Part shown: one piece after another, positions 9,319 through 17,670 of the stretch
How the letters are laid out: each line of letters starts with the position of its first letter
How positions within the stretch are numbered: position 1 is the first letter of the stretch
From: a bacterium
GTDB lineage: Bacteria; Sysuimicrobiota; Sysuimicrobiia; Sysuimicrobiales; Segetimicrobiaceae
Assembly (NCBI GenBank): GCA_035295165.1
Contig: DATGJN010000035.1
Span: 1 to 64,000 of the forward strand
Direction: 5' to 3'
Length of the DNA: 64,000 bases
The notes under the pieces: model-generated
Seen by the model: the letters and a program-made list of their open reading frames with translations, nothing else
Databases searched by the model: none
What the model was told of the DNA's origin: nothing
Program-made: the position numbers and the translations under genes

Positions 9319-10116
9319 GTGTCCGAGGGACTGCGACCCGTCGTGCTGACCGGTGTGCTCTACCGGATCTACGAGACGCGACTCCTGCGGACGCTGCTGG
9401 GCGGTCCGCTGCCCAGGCACCTCGGGTTGATCCTTGACGGAAACCGACGCTACGCTCAGCACACGGGTTTGACCGCCCGAGACGGCTACCTCCGTGGCGC
9501 CGGTAAGGTCGACGAGATCCTTGAGTGGTGCGAGGCGCTCAGGATCCCCCAGGTCACGATCTGGGTCTTGTCCATGGAGAACCTCGATCGGTCGCCGGAA
9601 GAGCTCGGCTCGTTGCTGGACGTTCTGGTGCGGAAGATCCGCGATCTTGCCCGTCATCCGGCGACGGCGCGCACCCGGCGGCGCATCCGGGCCGTCGGCC
9701 GGCTCGACGCGCTGCCGCGTCCGCTCCGGGAGGCGGTCGCCGACGCGGAGCGCGAAACGGCCGCGTACGACGGCTGTCTCTTGAACATCGCGGTCGGGTA
9801 CAGCGGGCGTCAGGAGATTGCCGACGCCGTTGCCGCGCTGGTGCGCGCGCGGTTCCGTCCCGGGATGACGGCGGACGAACTCGCGGCGTGCGTCACCCCC
9901 GAGGAGATCGGCAGGCACGTGTACGCGGGCGGCGACGAAGATCCCGATCTGATCATCCGGACGAGCGGCGAGATCCGGCTGAGCGGGTTCCTCCTCTGGC
10001 AAAGCGTGTACAGCGAGTACTACTTCTGCGACGTGTATTGGCCAGCGTTCCGGCGCGTCGACTTCCTGCGGGCGCTCCGCAGCTACCAGCAGCGTCAGCG
10101 GCGGTTCGGCCGGTAG
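9319..10116 (+). CDS. uppS: Cis-prenyltransferase (isoprenyl/undecaprenyl diphosphate synthase family)
   Basis: A 265-residue (Z)-prenyltransferase that condenses isopentenyl diphosphate onto an allylic primer. The catalytic aspartate lies in LILDGNRRYA (Asp40), and the C-terminal RTSGE...GFLLWQ...SEYYF block binds substrate. The N-terminal RIYETRL, the LSMENLDRS motif (not FSSENWNRP) and the RVDFLRALRSY ending resemble, from memory, the mycobacterial Rv1086 short-chain synthase more than E. coli UppS. Product length (C15 or C50-55) is therefore open. The GTG at 9319 is preferred because it starts 7 nt after the creatininase stop; the longer frame overlaps that gene by 59 nt. Confidence 0.87.
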   Translation: MSEGLRPVVLTGVLYRIYETRLLRTLLGGPLPRHLGLILDGNRRYAQHTGLTARDGYLRGAGKVDEILEWCEALRIPQVTIWVLSMENLDRSPEELGSLLDVLVRKIRDLARHPATARTRRRIRAVGRLDALPRPLREAVADAERETAAYDGCLLNIAVGYSGRQEIADAVAALVRARFRPGMTADELAACVTPEEIGRHVYAGGDEDPDLIIRTSGEIRLSGFLLWQSVYSEYYFCDVYWPAFRRVDFLRALRSYQQRQRRFGR

Positions 10117-10348
10117 CGCCCCGCCAACCATCGCGCACGCCATCACGCGGGCTGCGGCGGCGCTGGCGGATCACGTCATCGGCGCGTCGCTGTCCCACGT
10201 GATGCCGGCGAGGGTGTTCGTGCCGATCGTCGCGAACGCGCCGATGCGCGGGGGAGTGGGCCGCCATGCCGCCGAAGCCATGAGACGTTGGCGGACTGGC
10301 ATGCCGGAACGCGGCACGCCGATGATGAGACGATGAAGGGATGGTGCG
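10117..10348. other. Intergenic gap with a short unassigned frame
   Basis: These 232 bases separate the prenyltransferase from the next deacetylase. One plus frame stays open from inside the gap to a TGA near 10335 and could encode about 53 residues from an internal ATG (MPARVFVPIV...). It resembles no family I know and lacks a clear SD, so I do not call it a gene. Confidence 0.35.
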
Positions 10349-11176
10349 GTGGAACCCACGGTGCGCTACGAGTGGCCCGGCGGGCGTCGGTGCGCGGTGG
10401 CCCTGACGTTCGACACCGACGCGGAGGCCGGGCACGTGTTCCAGGACCCCCAGCGAGCCGCACGCCAACTCGCGGACATGGAGGAGCGCCGGTTCGGTGT
10501 CCGGACGGGCGTGCCGAGGATTCTCCGGTTGCTCGACCGTTACGGACTGCGGGGCACGTTCTACGTGCCGGGGTGGACGATCGAGCACCACACCGCCGCC
10601 ATCCGCACGATCCGTGACGCCGGGCACGAGATGGGGGCCCACGGGAACGTGCACGAGCGACTCGACACGCTGTCGCCGGATCGAGAGCGCGAGGTCCTCG
10701 AGGCGCAGCTTGCGATCTGGCAATCATGCTTGGGCGTGCGTCCGACCGGGTACCGGGCGCCGGCGTGGGAGCTGAACGTCGGAACGCCGGCGCTCCTCAA
10801 GCGCTACGGGTTTGTCTACGACAGCTCGCTGATGGGCGATGATATCCCGTACGACCTGGAGACCCCGGACGGACCGCTCGTGGAGGTGCCGGTGCAATGG
10901 CTGCTCGACGATGCGCCGCTCTACCGCTACGCGCCGCGTACGAGCAACGGCATCGCGGACCCGGACCGGGTGATCCGCATGTGGGCCCAGGAGTTCGACG
11001 GGATGTACCACGAGAACGGCTGTTTTGTGCTGACGATGCACCCGTGGACATCGGGACGGGCGGGGCGATTGCTGGGCTTGGAGCAGCTCATCCATCACAT
11101 GCGGACGCGGCCCGGTGTCTGGTTCGCTACGGTCGGCGAGATCGCGAGCTGGGCGGTGTCCAGGCGCGGCGGGTGA
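10349..11176 (+). CDS. Polysaccharide deacetylase family (NodB-fold) protein
   Basis: A 275-residue NodB-fold hydrolase and paralog of the gene at 2819-3664. Metal-site residues are Asp22 and Asp24 in TFDTD and the H-x3-H pair in GAHGNVHE (His98, His102), followed by GYRAPAW. No signal peptide is present, which favours the cytoplasmic PuuE/HpPgdA-like group over exported peptidoglycan deacetylases. The GTG start has GAAGGGATG upstream. Its stop is followed by 1 nt and then the maf start, so the two are translationally linked. Substrate unknown; an imide or amide substrate is as plausible as a polysaccharide. Confidence 0.85.
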   Translation: MEPTVRYEWPGGRRCAVALTFDTDAEAGHVFQDPQRAARQLADMEERRFGVRTGVPRILRLLDRYGLRGTFYVPGWTIEHHTAAIRTIRDAGHEMGAHGNVHERLDTLSPDREREVLEAQLAIWQSCLGVRPTGYRAPAWELNVGTPALLKRYGFVYDSSLMGDDIPYDLETPDGPLVEVPVQWLLDDAPLYRYAPRTSNGIADPDRVIRMWAQEFDGMYHENGCFVLTMHPWTSGRAGRLLGLEQLIHHMRTRPGVWFATVGEIASWAVSRRGG

Positions 11177-11177
11177 G

Positions 11178-11762
11178 ATGCGCATCATCGACACCATCGT
11201 GCTCGCGTCGGCGTCTCCGCGCCGCGCGGCGCTCCTGGCGTCCGCCGGCGTGCGCGTGACGGTCCTGCCCAGCGGGATCGGCGAGTCGCGCCGGCCGGGA
11301 GAGCCCCCCGAACGATACGTCAGACGGCTGGCCGGGGCCAAGGCGCGCGACGCCGCGTCGAAGGCGCACGCCCGGTTCTTCATCGGCGCCGACACGATCG
11401 TCCTCGCCGGCGGGGCGGTGCTCGAGAAGCCGGCGGACGTGGAGGAGGCGGCGCGGATGCTGCGCCGGCTCTCCGGACAGGTCCACGACGTGCTCACGGG
11501 GTACGAAGTCTACGACCGGACCGAAGACCGCGCGGTCGGTGGCGCCGTCTCCACGCGCGTCCGGTTTAAGGCGCTCAGCGACGAAGAGATCGAGGCGTAC
11601 GTGGCCACCGGCGAACCGCTGGACAAGGCTGGCGCCTACGGGGTGCAGGAAGGCGCGGCGTACATGGTGGAGCAGATTGACGGGTCGTACACCAACGTGG
11701 TGGGGCTGCCGCTGACCGAGGTGGTCGAGGCGTTGGTGCGGCTCGGCGCGGTGGCGTGGTGA
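11178..11762 (+). CDS. maf: Maf-family nucleotide pyrophosphatase
   Basis: A 194-residue Maf/YhdE protein, a house-cleaning nucleoside triphosphate pyrophosphatase (dTTP/UTP or modified nucleotides) in the cytoplasm. The signature LASASPRRAALL at the N-terminus, the catalytic aspartate region GADTIV and the TGYEVYD strand are all present. The ATG at 11178 sits 1 nt after the TGA of the deacetylase; the open frame extends 21 codons upstream but only as an overlap. Maf genes often sit near cell-shape or envelope genes, and here the neighbours are a prenyltransferase and a deacetylase. Confidence 0.92.
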   Translation: MRIIDTIVLASASPRRAALLASAGVRVTVLPSGIGESRRPGEPPERYVRRLAGAKARDAASKAHARFFIGADTIVLAGGAVLEKPADVEEAARMLRRLSGQVHDVLTGYEVYDRTEDRAVGGAVSTRVRFKALSDEEIEAYVATGEPLDKAGAYGVQEGAAYMVEQIDGSYTNVVGLPLTEVVEALVRLGAVAW

Positions 11763-11800
11763 CGCGCGCCTCCGACCGATACCCTTGGGTGAGGTGATCG

Positions 11801-12826
11801 ATGGACAAGGTGTGCGTGCTGATCGCATCCTACCTAGAGCCCGAGCACGTCGACCGCATCGCGGCGACGCCCGGGATCGAGGTAATCTACGAGCCGGCGT
11901 TGCTGCCGAAACCCCGCTATCAGGCCGACCATCATGGTGCTCCGCTCCGCCGGACGCCCGAGGACGAGCGGCGGTGGCGCGGGTACCTCGCGCAGGCCGA
12001 GGTGCTCTTCGACTTCGACTTCACGAACCTCGAGTCGTTGCTCGAACTTGCGCCGAACGTGCGGTGGGTCCAGGCTACGAGCGCGGGCATCGGGCAGCTC
12101 ATGGTGCGAACCGGGTTCGTGCGCAGTTCGGTGGTGTTCACAACCGCGAGCGGCATCCACGCGACGCCGCTCGCCGAGTTCTGCCTGTGGGCGATGCTGG
12201 GGTTTGCGAAAGACGCCCCCCGATTGGCCCGCGAGCAGGCCGCGCACCATTGGGAGCGGTACTGTGGCCGGGAGTTGCGCGGCACGACCGTGGGGATCAT
12301 CGGGCTCGGTCAAGTCGGGCGGGAGGTCGCGCGGCTGAGCCGTGCCGTTGGGATGCGCGTGATCGCGACGAGGAGGACGGCTCCGTCCGGCCGCGACGCG
12401 GACGCCGACGAGTGGGTGCCGGCCTCCGAACTGACGAGGCTGCTGAGGGTGTCTGACACGGTGGTGGTGTGCACCCCGCAGACTCCCGAAACCGAGGGGC
12501 TGCTCGGCGAGCGTGAGCTCCGGAGCATGAAACCGGGGGCATTGTTCATCAACATCGGTCGGGGCGTGGTGGTCGACGAACCGGCCCTGATCGCGGCGCT
12601 GCGCGACGGGCACCTTGTGGGCGCGGCGCTCGACGTCTTCGCCCAGGAGCCGCTGCCGGCGACGAGCCCGCTGTGGGACATGCCCAACGTGATCGTGAGC
12701 CCCCATTCGGCGAGCACCGCGGACAGCGAGAATGCGAAGTTGACCGATCTCTTTTGCGAGAACCTCAGGCGGTACGTGCAGCGCGAGCCCCTGCTGAACG
12801 TGTTCGACCGGGAACGGCTCTATTAG
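11801..12826 (+). CDS. D-2-hydroxyacid dehydrogenase
   Basis: A 341-residue NAD(P)-dependent D-isomer-specific 2-hydroxyacid dehydrogenase. The Rossmann motif GLGQVG is at 168-173 and the catalytic triad is Arg254 (NIGRG), Glu283 (AQEPLP) and His302 (SPHSA). The pair Arg191-Arg192 right after the second beta strand suggests NADP(H) over NAD(H), as in glyoxylate/hydroxypyruvate reductases of the GhrA type. It lies 38 nt after maf with AGGTGATCG before the ATG. The substrate (hydroxypyruvate, glyoxylate or another 2-oxoacid) is not resolved by sequence. Confidence 0.88.
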   Translation: MDKVCVLIASYLEPEHVDRIAATPGIEVIYEPALLPKPRYQADHHGAPLRRTPEDERRWRGYLAQAEVLFDFDFTNLESLLELAPNVRWVQATSAGIGQLMVRTGFVRSSVVFTTASGIHATPLAEFCLWAMLGFAKDAPRLAREQAAHHWERYCGRELRGTTVGIIGLGQVGREVARLSRAVGMRVIATRRTAPSGRDADADEWVPASELTRLLRVSDTVVVCTPQTPETEGLLGERELRSMKPGALFINIGRGVVVDEPALIAALRDGHLVGAALDVFAQEPLPATSPLWDMPNVIVSPHSASTADSENAKLTDLFCENLRRYVQREPLLNVFDRERLY

Positions 12827-12883
12827 GACTCGCGAACGGTGCGGTGCAGCATTGGGGAGGGCGCGGGCCGCTCGCCGTCGGGC

Positions 12884-13426
12884 CTAGGGCACGTCGATCT
12901 GCACCGCCTGCGGGATCGTCGTCGTGGCGACCGCGCCGGCCGGGGCTTCGACCTGGCCGCCGTGCGCCAGCGCCCCGCCGAGGAACCCAATCGGCCACAA
13001 CAGGACGATCCCTGCGAAGCCGGATCCAGCGGCCCGGCTGGCGCCTTGGATCCGCGGGACGGTGTCGGGCGTGACATCCACGGATGCGAGCTGAACCGGC
13101 CGGCCGTCGACTGCGGTGACTTGAATGCTGTCGATGCGCACGCGGGCGCCCTTGCCGAACAGGCCAGGCTGCGCGACCTCCGTGGCGATCCCCTGGGCCG
13201 CGGCGCCGGCGCGGAGGATGACGGATCGGTCCACCAGCACGTCGGACGCCACCTCGAACTTCACAATCGCGCCCTGCTTCGTCGTCGAAGAGTCTACCGG
13301 GGTGTCAAACTTGAGCAGTACCTCCGTGCCGGCCGGCGCTTCAACCGGCGTGCTTCCTAGGGCGGCGGGTAGCACGGCCAGCGAAGCGGCGAGCGCTACC
13401 GCGGCGAACCCAACGAGTCGGTGCAT
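12884..13426 (-). CDS. Secreted protein, tandem paralog 1
   Basis: A 180-residue exported protein with a Sec signal peptide (MHRLVGFAAVALAASLAVLPAALG, probable cut near residue 25). The mature part is beta-rich: VLLKFDTPVDSS, then a block with VKFEVASDVLVD and a GARVRID strand, ending in a Gly/Ala-rich hydrophobic stretch (FAGIVLLWPIGFLGGAL, about 144-160) that could insert in a membrane. The start has AAGGGGG 8 nt upstream. It is clearly homologous to the next gene upstream on the same strand. I do not recognise the family and assign no function. Confidence 0.78.
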   Translation of the reverse strand: MHRLVGFAAVALAASLAVLPAALGSTPVEAPAGTEVLLKFDTPVDSSTTKQGAIVKFEVASDVLVDRSVILRAGAAAQGIATEVAQPGLFGKGARVRIDSIQVTAVDGRPVQLASVDVTPDTVPRIQGASRAAGSGFAGIVLLWPIGFLGGALAHGGQVEAPAGAVATTTIPQAVQIDVP

Positions 13427-13521
13427 ACCGATCGCCCCCTTCTGTCCCCGGCGCGGCGTCCGGTCGGGCCAAGGGTTCGGGAGAGCGCCGGGCCGCTCCT
13501 TCAAGGTTCCGGCGGCAGCCC

Positions 13522-13555
13522 GCGGGCGCGTCGCGCTCCCGGGCGTCGCGCCCGC
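13522..13555 (-). terminator. Hairpin downstream of paralog 2
   Basis: GCGGGCGCG (13522-13530) and CGCGCCCGC (13547-13555) form a 9-bp GC-only stem with a 16-nt loop. It lies 15 nt past the stop of the minus-strand gene at 13570-14115 and before the start of its tandem paralog. There is no U-run, so it may attenuate rather than fully terminate. Confidence 0.45.
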
Positions 13556-13569
13556 GCCTTCTGACGCGC

Positions 13570-14115
13570 CTACGGGACCTGAATCCGGAGCGTCTCCGGG
13601 ACCTCTGTCGTGCCGACCGCGCCGGCCGGCACCTTCACGTCGCCACCGTGTATCAACACGCCTGCCGCCAATCCGATCGGTCCAAGCAGGATCGCACCCG
13701 CGAGGCTGGACCCGGCCGCGCCGCCGACGTCCTGGACCTGACGCACGGTCTCCGGGGTGACGTCCAACGGAGAGAGTCGCACGGGGCGGCCGTCCACCGC
13801 GGTTGCCTGGATATAGGAGATGTGGACGCGGGCGTTCTTGCCGAAGATGCCGGGTTTGGAGACATCGGTCACGACACCCTGCGCGGGCGCTCCCAGGCGG
13901 AAAATCACGTACCGGTCCACCAGCACGTCCGACGCGACCTCGAACTTCACTGCGGCCCCTTCCGTGATCGTGGACGAGTCCACCGGCGTGGTGAACTTGA
14001 GCAGGACCTTCGTACCCATCGGCACCGTGATGGCGGTGCCCGCGAGCGCCGGGGCCAGACCGGTTAGGGAAGCGGCGAGCGCGAGTGCGGCGGCGAGCGC
14101 GGTGATGCGGCGCAT
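13570..14115 (-). CDS. Secreted protein, tandem paralog 2
   Basis: A 181-residue exported protein with a Sec signal (MRRITALAAALALAASLTGLAPALAG). It is colinear with paralog 1 and shares TPVDSS, VKFEVASDVLVDR, TAVDGRPV and a C-terminal Gly/Ala hydrophobic segment (LAGAILLGPIGLAAGVL). It starts at 14115 with AAGGGGGAA about 9 nt upstream. The frame continues open far upstream, but only as GC-rich noise. The beta-rich shared module looks like a stress- or envelope-associated surface domain; no function is established. It is divergent from the HU gene. Confidence 0.78.
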   Translation of the reverse strand: MRRITALAAALALAASLTGLAPALAGTAITVPMGTKVLLKFTTPVDSSTITEGAAVKFEVASDVLVDRYVIFRLGAPAQGVVTDVSKPGIFGKNARVHISYIQATAVDGRPVRLSPLDVTPETVRQVQDVGGAAGSSLAGAILLGPIGLAAGVLIHGGDVKVPAGAVGTTEVPETLRIQVP

Positions 14116-14390
14116 GCAAAGGTTCCCCCTTGAGTCCGTTGATGGGACGCGTGCCTCCGTGGGCGCAGGTGGGATTCTGGAGCCGGCGGAGGTTCCCCTC
14201 CGTCGCGCGTTCGGATGTGCGTCGGAGGGGTGAGCCGCCTCGGACGTCGAGACCGGACCGTTCGCCCGCTCCCCCGCAAAACCCGGCAAAATAAGGCAGA
14301 TCGACCCGCACGGCGGAAGGAAACGGCGAGCGGTCCCCGAACACCCTACACCCGAGATTGGTCCGACAACGACGAGAGCGGGAGGGACGT

Positions 14391-14678
14391 ATGACGAAAG
14401 CACAGTTCGCGGCGCGGCTCGCCGAGAAGCTGTCTTCGAGAGACAAGACGGTCAGCAAGGCGGAAGCCGGGCGCATTGTGGACGAGATCACGGGTCTCGT
14501 GACGACGGTCCTCAAGAAGGGCGACAAGGTCCGGTTCCCAGGGTTTGGGAGCTTCCGCGTGTCCAAGCGGAAGGCGCGGATCGCCCGAAACCCGCAGACC
14601 GGCGAACCCGTGCGTGTGCCCGCGCGGACCGTGCCCCGCTTCACGGCGGCGAAAGAGTTGAAGGCGGCCATCAAGTAG
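14391..14678 (+). CDS. hup: HU-family DNA-binding protein
   Basis: A 95-residue histone-like protein that bends and compacts DNA as a dimer. It opens with MTKAQFAARLAEKL and carries the family body VRFPGFGSFRVSKRKAR followed by the beta-arm region with the NPQTGEPV motif and intercalating proline. The length is typical of HU (about 90-95). The ATG at 14391 has GGGAGGGACGT immediately upstream; an 11-codon in-frame extension lacks this. It is monocistronic, with a strong hairpin directly after its stop. Confidence 0.95.
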   Translation: MTKAQFAARLAEKLSSRDKTVSKAEAGRIVDEITGLVTTVLKKGDKVRFPGFGSFRVSKRKARIARNPQTGEPVRVPARTVPRFTAAKELKAAIK

Positions 14679-14693
14679 CCGACTCGACGTGAT

Positions 14694-14723
14694 CGGGCCG
14701 CAGGGCGGACGCCCTGCGGCCCG
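14694..14723 (+). terminator. Perfect 13-bp hairpin after the HU gene
   Basis: CGGGCCGCAGGGC (14694-14706) pairs without mismatch with GCCCTGCGGCCCG (14711-14723) around a GGAC loop. It starts 15 nt after the HU stop. The downstream tract is TTGCTG rather than a U-run, but the stem is strong enough for transcript release or 3'-end protection. Confidence 0.65.
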
Positions 14724-14803
14724 TTGCTGTGCGTCCCCCGACCGGCGCCGTTCCGCCGGGTGGAGACGGGACGTCCCTGTACCGCTCCGCCGGCGATAGA
14801 CGA

Positions 14804-14834
14804 TTCGACCGTCTCCGTGTTAACATTATATGTT
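14804..14834 (+). promoter_or_regulatory. Probable korAB promoter with overlapping palindrome
   Basis: A short AT-rich island in GC-rich DNA. TTCGAC (14804-14809) and TTATAT (14826-14831) are spaced 16 bp apart, like -35 and -10 elements. The inverted repeat AACAT-TAT-ATGTT (14822-14834) covers the -10 and could be an operator. It lies about 90 bp before the korA start. The boxes are weak matches, so the call rests mainly on composition and position. Confidence 0.4.
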
Positions 14835-14921
14835 GTAGTCTGGACAGTAGGCTCGGGCCGCGACGCTCGGGCGTAACCCGCCGTGGTGCGCCCCGCGCGT
14901 CCCCAGGAGGCAAGGTTCGGA

Positions 14922-16796
14922 ATGACTGTCAACCAAATGAAGCTGCTGGTCGGCGGCGTGCAGCTTCGCGATGGCGTGTCCACGGTCGCCGACCTCATCG
15001 GTCGAATCCTCACCCGTGCTGGACTGTGCGTGCTCGGCGTTGAACGGGGTTTCGCCTCGACGATCTACGGCGCGCATCAGTACGATCCGTTGATGATCTC
15101 GGCGACGCCCCCGGTCTCGTGGGGCGACCAAGCCGTCGACGTGCTCGTCGGCCTCGACTACGACAGCAATCCGGACGTGGCTCAACAACCCAACCGCGAT
15201 ACGATTTCACAGCATGGCCGGCAACTGGTCGGCGGCGGGGTGCTGCTCTACGACAGTTCGGGCGCTCCGGTGCCGACGGACGCCCTCCAAGCGCGCGGGG
15301 TGCACGTTTTTGCGATCCCGGCCCGCGACATCGCGGTGCGCGACCTTAGGAAGGAAGTCGTCAAGAATATCATCATGACCGGCGCGCTGTTCCGTCTGCT
15401 TGAGTTCGATGAAGACGAGCGATGGTTGCGGCAGCTGCTCGAGCAGCGGTTCGGGCGCAAAGGTCCGGCGGTCGTGAACCTGAACCTCGAAGCGGCGCGC
15501 CGCGGACGGGCGCTCGTCGAGGAGATCTTGAAGGAGCGCGGACATGACTCCGTCGGCTACCGTCTGGAGCCGGTTCCCGGCGCGCGCCCGGCGGTCTACA
15601 TCAGCGGCAACGAGGCGCTGTCGATCGCGGCGATCCAAGCGGGCATCCGGTTCTACGCGGGGTATCCGATTACACCGGCGTCGGGCATCCTGGAGTACAT
15701 GGGTGCACACCTGCCGGACTACGGCGGCCGGGTGCTGCAGGGTGCCAACGAGCGCGAGTCGATCCGGGCGGCGCTCGGCGCCAGCGCGACCGGGGTGCTG
15801 AGCATGATCGGAACGAGCGGTCCCGGCCTCTCGCTGAAGGTCGAGGAGATCGGCGCGTCCGGGACGACGGAGACCCCGCTCGTAATCGTCGACGCCATGC
15901 GCGCCGGGCCGTCGACCGGGATGCCGACGAAGAGCGAGCAGGGCGACCTGGCGCTTGTCACGGGCGGCGGCCACGGGGAGATTCCGCGGATCGTGCTCGC
16001 GCCGTCGACCATCGACGAGTGCTACACGCTCATGCACGAAGCGGTGCGGCTCTCCGACCGATACCAGTGTCCGGTGTTTTTCCTGACCGATCTCAACCTC
16101 AGCGAAGGCCTCATGACGGTGCCGGAGTCGGTGTTCCGGCAGACGTCCGGCCCGGTCGAGCGCCACGTGGCCGCGGAGGCCGACGTCCGCAGGGAGCGCT
16201 ACCTACGCTACCGGCTCACGGAGACCGGAATTTCGCCGCGCCTGGTTCCGGGGCAGCGTGGAGGCATCTCCAAGATCAGCAGCACCGAGCACGACGAGTT
16301 CGGATTTGTGACGACCGATCCGGCGATGCGCGTGGCCCAGATGGACAAACGGATGCGCAAGCTGCAGACGTATCTGCGGGAGGACGTGAAGCCGCCGCAG
16401 GTGTACGGTGAGCTCGGGCGCGGGCCGACCCTCGTCGGCTGGGGCGGCACCAAGCTCGTGCTGCTGGATGCGCGCAATCGGCTCCGGGCGGAGGGGGTCG
16501 ATGCCGCGGTCGTCCATTTCACGCACCTCTGGCCGTTCCCGACGTACCTCGCCAAACCCCTGCTCGATACTGGTCACCCGGTCGTGGTCTGCGAGCACAA
16601 CTACACGGGGCAGTTTGCCGACGTGATTCAGGCGCACTGCCTGGTGCCGGTCCGGCGCGTGCTCAAGTACAACGGCCGTGCGCTCTATCCCTCGGAGATC
16701 GTCCGTGCCGTGCGGGAGGTCACCCACAACGGTGCGGTTGCGGTCCGGCTCGGCGGCAAGGAGCCGGTGATGGTCGAGGTGAGCATCGATGCCTGA
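14922..16796 (+). CDS. korA: 2-oxoacid:ferredoxin oxidoreductase, fused gamma-alpha subunit
   Basis: A 624-residue KorA-type subunit. Residues 1-190 form the gamma domain (GGVQLRDGVSTVADLIG, ERGFASTIYG) and the rest the pyrimidine-binding alpha domain (GYPITPAS near 250, then GATGV-like ATGVLSMIGTSGPG). With KorB it oxidatively decarboxylates a 2-oxoacid (2-oxoglutarate, or branched/pyruvate-type) to acyl-CoA, reducing ferredoxin. The ATG at 14922 is preceded by AGGAGG at a long 11-nt spacing. It overlaps korB by 8 nt. No delta ferredoxin subunit is encoded, so an external ferredoxin is needed, such as the 7Fe protein at 32190. Substrate class cannot be fixed from sequence. Confidence 0.92.
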   Translation: MTVNQMKLLVGGVQLRDGVSTVADLIGRILTRAGLCVLGVERGFASTIYGAHQYDPLMISATPPVSWGDQAVDVLVGLDYDSNPDVAQQPNRDTISQHGRQLVGGGVLLYDSSGAPVPTDALQARGVHVFAIPARDIAVRDLRKEVVKNIIMTGALFRLLEFDEDERWLRQLLEQRFGRKGPAVVNLNLEAARRGRALVEEILKERGHDSVGYRLEPVPGARPAVYISGNEALSIAAIQAGIRFYAGYPITPASGILEYMGAHLPDYGGRVLQGANERESIRAALGASATGVLSMIGTSGPGLSLKVEEIGASGTTETPLVIVDAMRAGPSTGMPTKSEQGDLALVTGGGHGEIPRIVLAPSTIDECYTLMHEAVRLSDRYQCPVFFLTDLNLSEGLMTVPESVFRQTSGPVERHVAAEADVRRERYLRYRLTETGISPRLVPGQRGGISKISSTEHDEFGFVTTDPAMRVAQMDKRMRKLQTYLREDVKPPQVYGELGRGPTLVGWGGTKLVLLDARNRLRAEGVDAAVVHFTHLWPFPTYLAKPLLDTGHPVVVCEHNYTGQFADVIQAHCLVPVRRVLKYNGRALYPSEIVRAVREVTHNGAVAVRLGGKEPVMVEVSIDA

Positions 16797-17664
16797 CGCG
16801 ACCAAACCCCAACCAGCGAAGTCCATCTGGGAGCAAAACGCCGCCCCGCGACACCGCATCCAATGGTGCCCCGGCTGCGGTGACTACGCAGTGCTGAACG
16901 CGGTGAAGGCCGCGGTCACGGCGCTGGAGCTGACGCCGCCTGAGCTGTTGCTGGTCGGCGGCATCGGTTGCTCAGGGCAGATCCGCAACTATCTGAACGG
17001 CAACTCGTTCTACGGCACCCACGGCGGCGCGCTCGCGTATGCGCTCGGGGCGAAGATGGCGAATCCGGAGCTGACGGTCGTGGTGATGGCCGGTGACGGG
17101 GACACGTTGGCGATCGGGATCGAGAACTTCGTGCACGTCTGCCGTCGCGATCCCGATATCACCCTCGTGATCATGAACAACGGCGTGTACGGTCTGACGA
17201 AAGGGCAGGACTCCCCGTCGGCGGGGCTCGGCCAGGCCGACTGGAAGCCGTCGGAGGAGCACCCGCCGTTCATCGACCCCGTGGAAGTGGCGCTGACCTC
17301 CGGAGCGACGTTCATCGCGCAGTCCTTTTCTGGCGATCCCAAGCACGCGGCGCAGATGATGGTGGAGGGCGTGCGGCACCGCGGCTTTGCGGTGGTGAAC
17401 GACTTCTCTCCGTGCGTCACGTACAACAAGTTCAACACGTACGACTGGTTCCGCGCGCACGTCGAACCGGTGCCGGCGAACCACGATCCGTCCAGCAAAG
17501 ATGCGGCGTGGGACGTGATCCGGGACTTCCAGCGGCGCGGGAAGCTGCCGGTGGGAATCGTGTACCGCCAGCCGCGCGTGAAGGGGGAGGCAAAGCGCCT
17601 CCCGATGTGGCCGCAGGAACTCGCGCAGGCCGAGATCGAGCCGCTGCTCAAGCGGTTGCGCTGA
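16789..17664 (+). CDS. korB: 2-oxoacid:ferredoxin oxidoreductase, beta subunit
   Basis: A 291-residue thiamine-diphosphate and 4Fe-4S subunit. WCPGCGDY near residue 27 carries two cluster cysteines, with CSG near 61 and the later Cys in FSPCVTY as further ligands. The TPP motif runs from GDGDTLAIG to IMNNGVYGLTKGQ. The C-terminal RLPMWPQELAQAEIEPLLKRL is typical of KorB. Translation is coupled to korA by an 8-nt overlap. A double hairpin follows the stop, ending the korAB transcript. Confidence 0.94.
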   Translation: MPDATKPQPAKSIWEQNAAPRHRIQWCPGCGDYAVLNAVKAAVTALELTPPELLLVGGIGCSGQIRNYLNGNSFYGTHGGALAYALGAKMANPELTVVVMAGDGDTLAIGIENFVHVCRRDPDITLVIMNNGVYGLTKGQDSPSAGLGQADWKPSEEHPPFIDPVEVALTSGATFIAQSFSGDPKHAAQMMVEGVRHRGFAVVNDFSPCVTYNKFNTYDWFRAHVEPVPANHDPSSKDAAWDVIRDFQRRGKLPVGIVYRQPRVKGEAKRLPMWPQELAQAEIEPLLKRLR

Positions 17665-17670
17665 TCGCCA

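Noticed and set aside
10185-10337. Short plus-strand frame between the prenyltransferase and deacetylase
   Set aside because: About 53 codons from an internal ATG, without SD or recognisable domain.
12884-15013. 709-codon minus-strand frame covering both secreted paralogs, HU and the korA start
   Set aside because: Only the part encoding paralog 1 (to 13426) looks like protein. The rest is antisense to HU and paralog 2 spacer sequence and is compositionally noisy.
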